Below, piece by piece: positions 8,511-18,350 of a stretch of 64,000 nucleotides of DNA; position 1 is the stretch's first letter; each line of letters opens with the position of its first letter. The stretch spans positions 62,001 to 126,000 of the forward strand of contig NZ_VTSX01000005.1 in the NCBI RefSeq assembly GCF_008329705.1, in the 5' to 3' direction. Source of the DNA: Chryseobacterium sp. SN22 (GTDB lineage: Bacteria > Bacteroidota > Bacteroidia > Flavobacteriales > Weeksellaceae). The notes beneath the pieces were generated by a model. That model was not told the origin of the DNA. It ran no database searches and was given only the letters and a program-made list of their open reading frames with translations. Position numbers and translations under genes: made by a program.

Positions 8511-10490
8511 ATGAAAACGAAAAATACAATCTGTGCCGCCGCCCTTTTCCTGACGGCCACTTTCTTCTCTGCTCAGTCTCAAAATTCAAGCTATGTGCTG
8601 GATCTGAACGGAGCTCCCACCGGTATTAAAATCCAGCCCACGATGTACGGGATTTTCTTTGAGGACATCAACTTTGCAGCCGATGGCGGATTGTATGCGG
8701 AACTGATCAAAAACCGCAGCTTCGAGTTTGACGAACCGCTGACCGGTTGGAAGCAACCCAATACGAAAACATTATCTCCAAACCTGGATTCCGGATTTTT
8801 GACCATCATCACCGATAAGTCTAAACCTAATAAGAATTATGCAAGAGTTACGGTTTCGAACGACAAAAATTATCTGCTGGAAAACGATGGATTCAGAGGA
8901 ATCGGCCTGCATCAGGGTGGTAAATATGATTTAAATTTTAATTTGGAAAACGTTTCAGGAAACATTTCTGCCATCAACATCAGTCTTGTCGACGAAAACG
9001 GAACGGTAGTTTCTTCAGTTTCAAACATCATAAAAGGTAGTGGCTGGCAAAAATACAATGCGGTTTTCAATCCTTCCAAAACGATTGAAAAAGCAAAGCT
9101 TCAAATCACCTTTACCGGAAATGGAGTGGTAAATATGGATATGATCTCCCTGTTTCCTCAGGATACCTGGAAAGGAAGAAAAGGAGGTTTACGAAAAGAT
9201 TTAGTTCAGAAACTGTATGATCTGCAGCCTGGATTTTTACGTTTTCCGGGTGGTTGTATTGTCGAAGGGAGGACGTTGGCAGAGCGTTATCAATGGAAAA
9301 AAACAATCGGTAAAGTAGAAGACCGGGAAAACTTAATTAATAAATGGAACAACGGATTTGCGCACCGGCTCACCCCGGATTACTGGCAATCCTTCGGACT
9401 TGGTTTTTTTGAATATTTCCAGCTGGCAGAAGATCTGGGGGCTGAACCGCTTCCGATCCTCAGCTGCGGGATGGCGTGCCAGTTTAATACTGCCGAACTC
9501 GTCAAAATGGAAGATCTGGATCCGTATGTTCAGGACGCTTTGGATCTGATAGAATTTGCCAACGGAGATTCCAACTCAAAATGGGGGAAAATTCGTGCTG
9601 AAATGGGACATCCGAAACCCTTTAATATGAAATTCATCGGGGTTGGAAACGAACAATGGGGAGCAGATTATATCGAACGTTATAAAGTTTTTGAAAAGGC
9701 CATTCATACCAAATATCCGGATATTAAAATCGTTTCCGGAAGCGGACCTTCTCCCGACGGCGAATTCTTTGATTACGGATGGAAAGAGCTGAAAAAACTC
9801 AATGCCCAGATCGTCGACGAACATTACTACAATTCCCCGGAATGGTTTATGAAAAATGCCGGAAGATATGATACATACGACCGTTCCGGACCCAAAGTTT
9901 TCGCCGGGGAATATGCAGCGCAATCGGTGGGTGTCGTAAAACCGGACAATAAAAACAACTGGCTTACCGCACTTTCGGAAGCCGCTTTTATGACAGGCCT
10001 TGAAAGAAATGCCGATGTGGTGACCATGACGTCTTACGCACCGCTTTTCGCCCACGCAGACGGATGGCAGTGGACGCCGGATTTGATTTGGTTTAATAAT
10101 CTGAAATCTTACGCAACCCCGAATTATTACGTTCAGAAACTTTTTTCCAACAACAAAGGAACGGAAGTCCTGAAAATTACTGATCATGGTAAACCCGTAA
10201 CCGGTCAGGATCAGTTGTATGCCACGGCTGTAAAAGATGCAGCCACTAAGGAAACCATCATCAAAATAGTCAATACGGATGCCGGAAGCAAATCCGTAAC
10301 CATCAATCCGGCAAACCTGAAACTTGGGAACACATTGACCAAAATTACCCTGACGGCCCCTCAGCTCTCCACCGAGAACAGCTTTGAAAATGAACCCATT
10401 CAGCCCAAAGAAGAAACGGTAAGTCTCAAAAAAGGGAAAATGACGGTGGAAATTCCTTCGCAATCTCTCATAATTTTAAAGGTAAAGTAA
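8511..10490 (+). CDS. GH51 alpha-L-arabinofuranosidase
   Basis: Releases terminal alpha-L-arabinofuranose from arabinan or arabinoxylan by a retaining mechanism. Residues 1-21 are a signal peptide (FFSAQ cleavage region), so it probably acts in the periplasm. A carbohydrate-binding-like beta domain (about 75-205) precedes the barrel. E381 in VGNEQWG is the acid/base and E467 in FAGEYAAQ is the nucleophile. A C-terminal beta domain closes the protein. The 659-residue length matches secreted Bacteroidota GH51 enzymes. It lies between the GH3 xylosidase and araB, so the arabinose it frees is the substrate of the downstream genes. Confidence 0.92.
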   Translation: MKTKNTICAAALFLTATFFSAQSQNSSYVLDLNGAPTGIKIQPTMYGIFFEDINFAADGGLYAELIKNRSFEFDEPLTGWKQPNTKTLSPNLDSGFLTIITDKSKPNKNYARVTVSNDKNYLLENDGFRGIGLHQGGKYDLNFNLENVSGNISAINISLVDENGTVVSSVSNIIKGSGWQKYNAVFNPSKTIEKAKLQITFTGNGVVNMDMISLFPQDTWKGRKGGLRKDLVQKLYDLQPGFLRFPGGCIVEGRTLAERYQWKKTIGKVEDRENLINKWNNGFAHRLTPDYWQSFGLGFFEYFQLAEDLGAEPLPILSCGMACQFNTAELVKMEDLDPYVQDALDLIEFANGDSNSKWGKIRAEMGHPKPFNMKFIGVGNEQWGADYIERYKVFEKAIHTKYPDIKIVSGSGPSPDGEFFDYGWKELKKLNAQIVDEHYYNSPEWFMKNAGRYDTYDRSGPKVFAGEYAAQSVGVVKPDNKNNWLTALSEAAFMTGLERNADVVTMTSYAPLFAHADGWQWTPDLIWFNNLKSYATPNYYVQKLFSNNKGTEVLKITDHGKPVTGQDQLYATAVKDAATKETIIKIVNTDAGSKSVTINPANLKLGNTLTKITLTAPQLSTENSFENEPIQPKEETVSLKKGKMTVEIPSQSLIILKVK

Positions 10491-10525
10491 TTTTAAATAA
10501 TTGGTAATCAATAATTAATAAAAAT

Positions 10526-10546
10526 TAAGTGTATTTATTACATTTA
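10526..10546 (+). promoter_or_regulatory. Putative sugar-regulon operator, copy B (araB)
   Basis: TAAGTGT, 7 bases, ACATTTA. It lies 14 bases upstream of the -7 box at 10561-10568, the same arrangement as copy A. The sequence similarity between copies A and B extends through the following GAAAAGAAT-like stretch to the -7 box. Confidence 0.62.
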
Positions 10547-10560
10547 ATTGAAAAGAATCT

Positions 10561-10568
10561 TATATTTG
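10561..10568 (+). promoter_or_regulatory. -7 promoter box TATATTTG of the araBDA operon
   Basis: Exact TAnnTTTG match downstream of operator copy B. The start codon of araB is 185 bases further on, so the mRNA would have a long leader that includes the repeat at 10656-10683. Confidence 0.6.
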
Positions 10569-10655
10569 TTTAAATCTCTGGAATGAATAAATAATGACTT
10601 TATAACATTGTAATTTCTGACAGATCGCAGTGATTACGCAGGTTTAATCTCGAAA

Positions 10656-10683
10656 AAATCTGCTGAATCTGCTGATCTGCGAG
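10656..10683. repeat. Dispersed CTGCTGAATCTGC-type repeat
   Basis: This stretch closely resembles 18809-18837 (both read AAATCTGC, gAATC, GCT, ATCTGCGAG with small changes). It lies in the araB leader. It appears to be a short dispersed repeat rather than part of a gene. Confidence 0.5.
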
Positions 10684-10752
10684 AATACATCAATCATTAA
10701 ATGAGGTAGAGAATTTAAACAGATTAAAAAAAGAAATCAAGCATTCCCATTC

Positions 10753-12462
10753 ATGAAAAAATATGTTATAGGATTAGACTACGGAACCGATTCCGTTCGG
10801 GCAGTACTCATCGACACCGAAAACGGAGCTGAATTGGCGTCCTCTGTAAGCTATTACCAGCGATGGAAAGAAGGCCGTTTCTGCAGTCCTGAAAAGAACA
10901 GGTTCAGGCAGCATCCTTCAGACCACATCGAGGGACTGGAAAAAACCATTTCCGAAGTCGTTCAGCAAAGCGGTGTACAGCCGGAAGAAATTGTCAGCAT
11001 CTGCATCGATACTACGGGATCATCTCCGCTGCCTGTAACTCAGGAGGGAATAGCTCTTTCCTTAACGCCGGGCTTTGAAGAAAACCCGAATGCCATGATG
11101 GTGCTCTGGAAGGACCACACTGCCATCCGTGAGGCCGAAGAAATCAATATCCTCGCCAGAACCTGGGGTGGCGAAGATTACACCCGTTTTGAAGGCGGTA
11201 TCTACTCTTCCGAATGGTTCTGGGCCAAAATTTTGCACATCAACAGGGCAGATGAAGACGTAAAAAATGCAGCGCATAGCTGGATGGAACACTGCGATTA
11301 TATCACCTTCCTGTTGTCGGATCATAAAGATTTAAAAACATTCAAGAGAAGCCGTTGCGCAGCCGGACACAAAGCCATGTGGCATGAAAGCTGGGGCGGA
11401 CTGCCTTCCGAAGAGTTCCTCAACAGGCTCGATCCGTCTTTGGGAGAACTGAGAGAACGGTTATATGATAAAACCTATACTTCTAACGAAATCGCCGGCC
11501 ACCTTAATGAAGAATGGGCAAAACGATTAGGTTTAACGACTTCTACCGTGATTGCCGTCGGAACTTTCGATGCCCATTCCGGTGCGGTAGGTGCCAAAGT
11601 GGAAGAAAACACCCTGATCAGAATCATGGGAACCTCCACCTGCGACATTATGGTCGCCCCGAACGAAATCATTGGCGACAAAACCGTAAGAGGCATATGC
11701 GGCCAGGTAGACGGGTCCGTGATTCCGGGAATGGCCGGGCTCGAAGCGGGACAATCTGCCTTCGGAGACGTACTGGCATGGTTCCGTGACATTCTGATGT
11801 GGCCGGTGAACAATATGCTGCACCATTCCGAGATCATTTCTCCGGAACAGAAAGCGCAGCTTAAAGAAGAGTTTGAAAACAATTTGATTAAAAATCTAAC
11901 CCTGGAAGCGGAAAAAATTCCGGCCGATGAAGCTTTACCGATAGCCCTTGACTGGGTCAACGGAAGGAGAACCCCGGATGCCAACCAGGAACTGAAAGCC
12001 GCCATCAGCCATCTTTCCCTTGGAACCAAAGCACCGCATATTTTCAGAGCTTTGGTCAATGCCATCTGTTTCGGTGCTAAAAAAATTGTAGACCGTTTCG
12101 AGGAAGAAGGCGTTCCTATCCATAAAGTGATCGGAATCGGGGGCGTTGCCCGAAAATCGCCCTTTATCATGCAGACATTGGCCAATGTGCTGGATATGCC
12201 GATCATCGTTGCCGCTTCAGACCAGGCTCCGGCGTTGGGTGCCGCCATTTATGCTGCCGTTGCCGCAGGCGTTTATCCTGATGTTCAGGAAGCCAGCCGG
12301 AAAATGGGCTCCGATTTTGAAGCCGAATACCATCCGCAGCCGGAACGAGTTCAGCAGTATGCCCGGTTGATGCAGCAGTACCAGCAGCTGGCCGATTTTA
12401 CGGAAAGCGTAATTAAGAGCCCTGTTAAGGTTAAGACCTTAACAGGGCTTAGGACTAATTAA
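10753..12462 (+). CDS. araB: Ribulokinase
   Basis: Phosphorylates L-ribulose with ATP in the cytoplasmic arabinose pathway. It is an FGGY-family kinase. The N-terminal ATPase motif is GLDYGTDSVRAVLID, and the second domain carries GTFDAHSGAVGAK, MGTSTCDIM and GIGGVARKSPFIMQ. The length of 569 residues is typical. araD follows after 13 bases and araA after that, so the three form the classic pathway set in the order B-D-A. One oddity is at the C-terminus: the last ~12 residues (from about IKSPVKVKTLTGL) are encoded by a perfect 14-bp inverted repeat (12418-12449), which suggests a palindromic element has replaced or extended the natural end. Confidence 0.95.
   Translation: MKKYVIGLDYGTDSVRAVLIDTENGAELASSVSYYQRWKEGRFCSPEKNRFRQHPSDHIEGLEKTISEVVQQSGVQPEEIVSICIDTTGSSPLPVTQEGIALSLTPGFEENPNAMMVLWKDHTAIREAEEINILARTWGGEDYTRFEGGIYSSEWFWAKILHINRADEDVKNAAHSWMEHCDYITFLLSDHKDLKTFKRSRCAAGHKAMWHESWGGLPSEEFLNRLDPSLGELRERLYDKTYTSNEIAGHLNEEWAKRLGLTTSTVIAVGTFDAHSGAVGAKVEENTLIRIMGTSTCDIMVAPNEIIGDKTVRGICGQVDGSVIPGMAGLEAGQSAFGDVLAWFRDILMWPVNNMLHHSEIISPEQKAQLKEEFENNLIKNLTLEAEKIPADEALPIALDWVNGRRTPDANQELKAAISHLSLGTKAPHIFRALVNAICFGAKKIVDRFEEEGVPIHKVIGIGGVARKSPFIMQTLANVLDMPIIVAASDQAPALGAAIYAAVAAGVYPDVQEASRKMGSDFEAEYHPQPERVQQYARLMQQYQQLADFTESVIKSPVKVKTLTGLRTN
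12418..12449. repeat. Palindrome inside the 3' end of araB
   Basis: A perfect 14-bp inverted repeat (AGCCCTGTTAAGGT / ACCTTAACAGGGCT) with a 4-base loop. It is translated as part of the AraB C-terminus, and the stop codon follows 13 bases later. It may also act as an mRNA hairpin between araB and araD. Confidence 0.75.
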
Positions 12463-12475
12463 GAAAAAATAATAA

Positions 12476-13174
12476 ATGAAAAAATATAAAGAACTTCAAC
12501 GGGAATGCTACGAAGCCAATATGCAGCTTGATGCCTTAAAGCTCGTGGTTTATACCTTCGGCAATGTAAGTGCCGTTGACCGCAACGAAGGCATTTTCGC
12601 CATCAAGCCAAGCGGTGTTCCGTATGCCGATTTAAAGCCGAAAGATATGGTCATCCTCGATTTTGATGCGAATGTCATTGAAGGCCAACTGAGACCGTCT
12701 TCCGATACCAAAACCCATGCGTACCTTTATAAAAACTGGGAAAACATCGGGGGAATTTCCCATACCCATGCTATTTATTCCGTGGCGTGGGCCCAGGCAC
12801 AGATGGACATTCCTATTTTCGGGACGACCCATGCGGATCACCTGACCTCTGATATTCCGTGCGCGCCTCCGATGGACGACAGCCTGATCGAAGGCAACTA
12901 TGAATACAACACCGGCATCCAGATCCTCGACTGTTTCAGGGAGAAAAACCTTTCCCCTCAGGAAGTGGAAATGGTCCTGATCGGGAACCACGGCCCGTTT
13001 ACCTGGGGAAAAAATGCGGAAAAGGCGGTGTACAACAGCAAAGTCCTGGAAACCATTGCTGAAATGGCCTATCTTACCCGGCAGATCAACCCGGACGCGC
13101 TCCGGTTAAAAGATTCTTTAATCAAAAAGCATTACGAAAGAAAGCACGGAAAGGATGCTTATTACGGGCAATAA
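12476..13174 (+). CDS. araD: L-ribulose-5-phosphate 4-epimerase
   Basis: Interconverts L-ribulose-5-P and D-xylulose-5-P, the last step that brings arabinose into the pentose phosphate pathway. It is a class II aldolase-fold zinc enzyme. GNVS (29-32) marks the phosphate-binding region. H96 and H98 in SHTHAIYS and H172 in GNHGPF are the expected zinc ligands, at spacings very close to E. coli AraD. The 232-residue length is standard. It starts 13 bases after araB and is followed, after a 107-base gap containing a palindrome, by araA. Confidence 0.95.
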   Translation: MKKYKELQRECYEANMQLDALKLVVYTFGNVSAVDRNEGIFAIKPSGVPYADLKPKDMVILDFDANVIEGQLRPSSDTKTHAYLYKNWENIGGISHTHAIYSVAWAQAQMDIPIFGTTHADHLTSDIPCAPPMDDSLIEGNYEYNTGIQILDCFREKNLSPQEVEMVLIGNHGPFTWGKNAEKAVYNSKVLETIAEMAYLTRQINPDALRLKDSLIKKHYERKHGKDAYYGQ

Positions 13175-13185
13175 TTCTGTACAAT

Positions 13186-13225
13186 GTACAATGTAAAAAT
13201 GTATAGTGTACTTTTTACATTGTAC
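13186..13225. repeat. Palindrome between araD and araA
   Basis: A 14-bp inverted repeat (GTACAATGTAAAAA / TTTTTACATTGTAC) with a 12-base loop. A partial extra copy of TACAATGTA lies just before it. It could be an attenuating or mRNA-stabilising hairpin within the operon, or a dispersed repeat. Confidence 0.6.
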
Positions 13226-13281
13226 GCCGATACATTTTACAATAAAAATAATCATCAATTATCAATCATCATTTATAAACT

Positions 13282-14778
13282 ATGTTAACACCTCTCAATA
13301 CGAAAGAAATCTGGTTCATCACCGGAAGCCAACATTTATACGGCCCTGAGACACTGGCGCAGGTTGCCGAGCACTCGGCGAAAATCGTGGAAGCGTTCAA
13401 TGCTTCGTCACAGATTCCTGTAAAAGTAGTTTTAAAGCCTACCGTAAAAACCACGGAAGAAATTTTTGAAACCCTGGTAGCCGCCAATCACACCGCCGAC
13501 TGTATCGGAGTGGTAACCTGGATGCATACCTTTTCACCCGCAAAAATGTGGATCCGCGGACTGACCGCTTTACAGAAACCTTTGTTGCACCTTCACACCC
13601 AGTTCAACCAGGACATTCCGTGGTCAACGATGGATATGGATTTCATGAACCTGAACCAGGCTGCACACGGCGACCGTGAATTCGGATTTATGGTAAGCCG
13701 TCTTCGTAAAAACAGGAAAGTGGTGGTAGGACACTGGGCGGAAGAAAGAGTACAGAAACAGATCGGCGACTGGAGTCGTGTGGCTGCCGGCTGGGACGAC
13801 TGGCAGGGTGCCAGGTTCGCGCGTTTCGGAGATAACATGAGATATGTGGCCGTTACCGATGGCGATAAAGTGGAGGCGGAAACCAAATTCGGATTTTCCG
13901 TAAATACCTGGGGAATCGGGGATTTGGCAAGCGTGATCAACGGCATCGGAGAAGGCGAAGTGAAAACTTTGATCGAAGAATATGAAGCTTCCTACCGGAT
14001 GGCAGAATCCCTGCTTGCCGGCGGAGCCAGCAGAAAATCCCTGGAAACCGCTGCCAGAATTGAGCTTGGTCTTGAAAAATTCCTGAAAGACGGAAATTTT
14101 AAAGGATTCTCCGATACTTTCGAAGACCTTCACGGGATGGAACAGCTTCCGGGAATCGCCGTACAGCGACTGATGGAAAAAGGATACGGTTTTGCCGGCG
14201 AAGGCGACTGGAAAACGGCAGCTTTGGTAAGAGCCATGAAAACTATGGGGCAGGGACTGGAAGGTGGAAACGCATTCATGGAAGATTATACCTATCATTT
14301 AAACCCTTCAAACCCATCGATTCTGGGTTCCCACATGCTGGAAGTGGATCCTGTACTGGCTGTTGATAAACCTTCTTGTGAAATCCACCCATTGGGAATC
14401 GGAGGAAAGGCAGATCCTGTAAGACTGGTGTTCAATTCAAGAGGCAATACCGATTCGCTGGTTGCCGCATTGATGGATTTCGGAAACCATTTCAGATTGC
14501 TGATCAACAAAACAAAATCGCTTGATATTACTGAAGAGCTTCCGAAACTTCCGGTAGCAAGGGTGCTCTGGAAACCGCTTCCTGACCTGTACACGGCTGC
14601 TGAAGCCTGGATCCTGGCCGGAGGCGCACACCATACCTGCTACAGCGAAAATCTGACGGTAGATCAGCTGGAAGACTTTGCAGAAATGGCAAACATCGAA
14701 TCGCTGGTGATCGATGAAGACACGAAAATCCGTGATTTTAAGAACACCCTTCGCTGGAATGAAATCTATTACCGTTAA
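13282..14778 (+). CDS. araA: L-arabinose isomerase
   Basis: Converts L-arabinose to L-ribulose in the cytoplasm using a divalent metal ion. The protein begins with the typical [17 protein letters not shown]. The metal and active-site region appears in [20 protein letters not shown] and [13 protein letters not shown], and [14 protein letters not shown] is another hallmark of the family. The length of 498 residues is standard. The first enzyme of the pathway is placed after araB and araD, and 23 bases separate it from the aldose 1-epimerase. No loss of key residues is seen. Confidence 0.97.
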   Translation: MLTPLNTKEIWFITGSQHLYGPETLAQVAEHSAKIVEAFNASSQIPVKVVLKPTVKTTEEIFETLVAANHTADCIGVVTWMHTFSPAKMWIRGLTALQKPLLHLHTQFNQDIPWSTMDMDFMNLNQAAHGDREFGFMVSRLRKNRKVVVGHWAEERVQKQIGDWSRVAAGWDDWQGARFARFGDNMRYVAVTDGDKVEAETKFGFSVNTWGIGDLASVINGIGEGEVKTLIEEYEASYRMAESLLAGGASRKSLETAARIELGLEKFLKDGNFKGFSDTFEDLHGMEQLPGIAVQRLMEKGYGFAGEGDWKTAALVRAMKTMGQGLEGGNAFMEDYTYHLNPSNPSILGSHMLEVDPVLAVDKPSCEIHPLGIGGKADPVRLVFNSRGNTDSLVAALMDFGNHFRLLINKTKSLDITEELPKLPVARVLWKPLPDLYTAAEAWILAGGAHHTCYSENLTVDQLEDFAEMANIESLVIDEDTKIRDFKNTLRWNEIYYR

Positions 14779-14801
14779 TTCTTCAACAAATATCATGTAT
14801 T

Positions 14802-15962
14802 ATGAAAAAAATAGGAGGCAGTGTATTCATTTTATTAGCAGTTTTATGTATTTTCGGCTGCAATAAAAAGGAAAACAACAATAAAACGAACTCAGATACC
14901 ATGGAAAATGTACAGGTTTCAGATTACGGGGTCACCGCAAAGGGAGATTCCATCAAAAAATACACGTTGAGCAACAAGAATGGTATGAAGGTAGAAATCA
15001 TCAATTACGGTGGAATCATCACTTCCCTTACGGCTCCCAGTAAAGACGGCAAATACCAGGATGTGGTTCTTGGATTTACGAAGCCTGAAGATTATTTTAA
15101 CGGAAACCCGTATTATTTCGGAGCGTTAATCGGAAGATATGGAAACCGGATTGCCAATGCTAAATTCACATTGGATGGCAAAACCTATGACATCGATAAA
15201 AATGATGGCCCAAATAGTCTCCACGGAGGAAAAGAGGGATTCCATACTAAAATTTGGACCGTCGAACCGGTGAAAGATGCGAAGTTACCAACTTTAAAAT
15301 TAATCTATGTAAGTGCTGACGGTGAAGAAGGATATCCGGGAAAACTTACCACTACAGTTCTGTACACCCTAACGGACGATAACGCCCTTGAAATTTCCTA
15401 TGAAGCGGAAACCGATAAAGCAACTGTCGTAAACCTTACACAGCATTCGTACTTCAATCTTTCCGGAAACTTTTCCAACCTGATTACCGATCACGAATTG
15501 CAGATCAATGCCGATACCTTTTTACCGGTGAACAAAACGCTTATTCCTGTAGGAGAGCAGAAAGAGGTTAAAGGAACTCCGTTTGATTTCACGGCTGCCA
15601 AAGCCATCGGAAAAGACATCAATGCAGAAGATGAGCAGCTGAAGCTGGGCGGCGGTTATGACCACAACTGGATCCTGAACGGAAACGGAATGAGAACCAT
15701 TGCAACCGTATACCATCCGGCAAGTGGAAGAGTAATGGAAGTGATGACCGATCAGCCGGGTGTACAATTCTATTCCGGAAATTTCCTGGACGGAAAATTT
15801 GATACCAAAACCGGTGGCAAATACGAAAAGAGAAGCGGATTCTGTTTGGAAACCCAGCATTATCCGGATTCTCCGAACCAGCCGGCTTTCCCGACCACGG
15901 AACTGAAGCCCGGACAGAAATACCAGACTAAAACCATCTATAAATTTTCAGTTAAAAAATAA
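14802..15962 (+). CDS. galM: Aldose 1-epimerase, lipoprotein form
   Basis: A mutarotase that interconverts alpha and beta anomers of free sugars. The N-terminus is a lipoprotein signal with the lipid-modified C20 in CIFGCNKKE, so it is probably anchored in the periplasm rather than cytoplasmic like E. coli GalM. The body carries HGGKEGFHTKIW, NLTQHSYFNLSG (catalytic His) and CLETQHYPDSPNQP (catalytic Glu). It overlaps nothing but is 3 bases from the symporter start, so the pair is surely cotranscribed. Coupling suggests it supplies the anomer preferred by the symporter or by AraA. The symbol reflects family, not proven galactose specificity. Confidence 0.9.
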   Translation: MKKIGGSVFILLAVLCIFGCNKKENNNKTNSDTMENVQVSDYGVTAKGDSIKKYTLSNKNGMKVEIINYGGIITSLTAPSKDGKYQDVVLGFTKPEDYFNGNPYYFGALIGRYGNRIANAKFTLDGKTYDIDKNDGPNSLHGGKEGFHTKIWTVEPVKDAKLPTLKLIYVSADGEEGYPGKLTTTVLYTLTDDNALEISYEAETDKATVVNLTQHSYFNLSGNFSNLITDHELQINADTFLPVNKTLIPVGEQKEVKGTPFDFTAAKAIGKDINAEDEQLKLGGGYDHNWILNGNGMRTIATVYHPASGRVMEVMTDQPGVQFYSGNFLDGKFDTKTGGKYEKRSGFCLETQHYPDSPNQPAFPTTELKPGQKYQTKTIYKFSVKK

Positions 15963-15965
15963 ACT

Positions 15966-17693
15966 ATGGGACAACTAGCAACCATTGATATCATTATATT
16001 CCTCATTTATTTTGTGGTGGTAGCCGGATACGGACTCTGGATTTACAAAAGGAAAAAATCCGAGTCTACCGGAAGTAAAGATTATTTTCTTGCCGAAGGA
16101 TCGCTTACGTGGTGGGCCATCGGTGCCAGCCTGATTGCCTCCAACATTTCGGCGGAGCAATTCATCGGAATGAGCGGTGAAGGATTCTTTGTGGGAGTGG
16201 CCGTTGCCGCCTACGAATGGATCGCAGCCGTAGCCTTGATCATCATCGCCGTATGGTTTATTCCGATTTATCTTAAAAATAAGATCTACACGATGCCGCA
16301 GTTCCTGGAAACCCGTTACAACAAATCGGTTTCCCTGATCATGGCCGTGTTCTGGCTGTTTTTATATGTGATTGTAAACCTGACTTCCATCCTGTATCTT
16401 GGAGCTCTGGCGATTGATACCTTATTGGGCGGCGAACACCTTCACATCATTATGATCGTTCTCCTGCTGATGGCTTTGCTGATCGGTCTGGGAGGAATGA
16501 AAGTAATCGGGTATACCGATGTAATCCAGGTAGCGGTACTGATCATCGGTGGTTTTGCTACCGTATACATGGCGTTGCAGATTGTTGACCAGAGAATCAA
16601 CGGCGTAGCGGTAGGAAATGCATTCGCCGGATTCAATACTTTGATGAACGAAGCACCGGGACACTTTAAGCTGATGCTTGATAAACCGACAACGACCACC
16701 ACTACTTTGGGAATGCCACAAAACCTGGAAGTTCAGAAATATGTGGTATTACCGGGACTGGCCATGTATTTTGCCGGACAATGGATTGTAAACCTGAACT
16801 ATTGGGGCTGCAACCAGTACATCACCCAGCGTGCTTTGGGGGCAGATCTGAAAACGGCAAGAACCGGGATTCTGTTTGCCGGATTCCTGAAATTATTCAT
16901 GCCGATCATCGTGATGCTTCCGGGAATTGCAGCGTATGTGCTGTATACCAAAGGACAGCTTCCGGGATTCAACGGCGTGAAAGACGGTGCGTATTCTGCC
17001 ATTCTTACTTTCCTGCCTTCGGGATTGAAAGGTCTGGCGGTGGCGGCATTAACGGCAGCCATCGTAGCTTCCCTGGCCGGAAAAGTAAACAGTATCTCTA
17101 CGATTTTCACTTTGGATATCTATAAAAAATACCTGAAAGCGGATGCTACTGAAATTGAAATGGTAAGAACCGGAAGATGGGTCATCATCATCGCAATGAT
17201 GGTTGCGCTTGCCTTTACCTGGACGGACGTTCTGGGCATCGGTGGAGAAGGCGGATTCACCTTTATCCAGAAATACACCGGATTTATCAGCCCGGGGGTT
17301 TTCGCGATGTTCTTACTGGGAATGTTCTGGAAGAGAACAACAGGAACTGCCGCTTTGGTGGGGGTCATTTTAGGTTTTGTATTGGCGATCTTCTTCAACA
17401 GCTTTGCCATCGGCATCTTTGGAAAAGAAACCTGGCTGTATACGGCATTCACTTACGAAAAGCTGGAAAACGGCGTGGTGCATACCATTACCGAAATCCC
17501 GTTCCTCATCAATATGGGATGGTCGTTTTTCATCACTATCGTCGTGATGGTACTGATCAGCTTGGCTGGTCCGAAAGTTAACCCGAAAGCTTTTGCCATC
17601 GACAGCAAAATGTTCAAGGTAGATCCAAGAACGATGATACTTATTGTCGTTACTTTATTACTGCTTACCGCTATTTACGTAAGATTCTGGTAA
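15966..17693 (+). CDS. SSS-family sodium/sugar symporter
   Basis: An inner-membrane sodium:solute symporter of the SGLT branch with about 14 predicted membrane helices. The N-terminal helix is followed by the family signature region KDYFLAEGSLTWWAIGASL and SNISAEQFIGMSGEGF, which resembles Vibrio SglT and human SGLT1. The length of 575 residues is normal. It ends the arabinose operon, 3 bases after the epimerase, so L-arabinose or a similar released monosaccharide is the likely cargo. Substrate cannot be settled by sequence. A GU-rich but long hairpin follows the gene. Confidence 0.9.
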   Translation: MGQLATIDIIIFLIYFVVVAGYGLWIYKRKKSESTGSKDYFLAEGSLTWWAIGASLIASNISAEQFIGMSGEGFFVGVAVAAYEWIAAVALIIIAVWFIPIYLKNKIYTMPQFLETRYNKSVSLIMAVFWLFLYVIVNLTSILYLGALAIDTLLGGEHLHIIMIVLLLMALLIGLGGMKVIGYTDVIQVAVLIIGGFATVYMALQIVDQRINGVAVGNAFAGFNTLMNEAPGHFKLMLDKPTTTTTTLGMPQNLEVQKYVVLPGLAMYFAGQWIVNLNYWGCNQYITQRALGADLKTARTGILFAGFLKLFMPIIVMLPGIAAYVLYTKGQLPGFNGVKDGAYSAILTFLPSGLKGLAVAALTAAIVASLAGKVNSISTIFTLDIYKKYLKADATEIEMVRTGRWVIIIAMMVALAFTWTDVLGIGGEGGFTFIQKYTGFISPGVFAMFLLGMFWKRTTGTAALVGVILGFVLAIFFNSFAIGIFGKETWLYTAFTYEKLENGVVHTITEIPFLINMGWSFFITIVVMVLISLAGPKVNPKAFAIDSKMFKVDPRTMILIVVTLLLLTAIYVRFW

Positions 17694-17717
17694 GTTTTAA
17701 TGACAAGATAAATAAAA

Positions 17718-17747
17718 AACAGGATGCCATCGGTGTTCTGTTTTTTT
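17718..17747 (+). terminator. Terminator of the arabinose operon
   Basis: An 11-bp stem that includes three G-U pairs (AACAGGATGCC / GGTGTTCTGTT), a 3-base ATC loop and a run of Ts, starting 25 bases after the symporter stop codon. Confidence 0.7.
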
Positions 17748-17813
17748 CTGTGTCAGGCGCAGAATATTAAGCTGTATCTTTGTTATATAATTCAATTTTT
17801 GTATATTCACTTA

Positions 17814-18350
17814 ATGAAACAAAAACAGGAAATAGGTCTTGAATTTGAAATTGATAAGCTTACAAATTCGATTCAGAATATTATTACCGGTGATAGTTTT
17901 ACAACTGAAGTAATCTTAATAAATTCGATTTCTGAATTAAAGGCTATTTTAAAGAAGAATGGCTGGCAATTTAATTGGAAAAATGAATTAAAGCAACCGC
18001 AAAGAGAAGTTTACAAGCTTTCGATAACAAATAATAGTAATATAATTCAGGGTTTGATAAGCTTGGAAGTAAAATCAGACCACGTTTATATGCATTTAAT
18101 TGAAAGTTCACCATTCAATAAAGGAAGAGAATAGGTTTATGCCGGTGTTCCCGGAAATCTTGTTGCTTTCGCTTGTAAATTATCTTTTCAAAGAGGTCAT
18201 GACGGTAATGTTTCGTTTATCGCTAAAAGCCAGCTTATCAAGCATTACGAAGAATCTGTGGGAGCTGTTCATATTGGTGGAAGAATTATGATCATCGATA
18301 GAATTGCTGCATTAAAATTAACTCATAAATACTTTCCCAATGAAAAATAA
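17814..18350 (+). pseudogene. GNAT-like gene interrupted by an in-frame amber codon
   Basis: The reading frame from ATG 17814 runs 106 codons to TAG at 18132-18134. It then continues open in the same frame for 71 more codons to TAA at 18348-18350. The two parts join naturally: SSPFNKGRE, stop, then VYAGVPGNLVAFACK and LSFQRGHDGNVSFIAKS. The second half has the look of a GNAT acetyltransferase core (PGNLVAFACK as the acetyl-CoA loop region). A single base change (for example AAG to TAG) explains the break. It overlaps the start of a 55-residue ORF by 11 bases. The arrangement suggests a toxin-antitoxin-like or enzyme-partner pair, but I do not recognise either protein with certainty. A sequencing error or stop readthrough is also possible. 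Confidence 0.6.
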
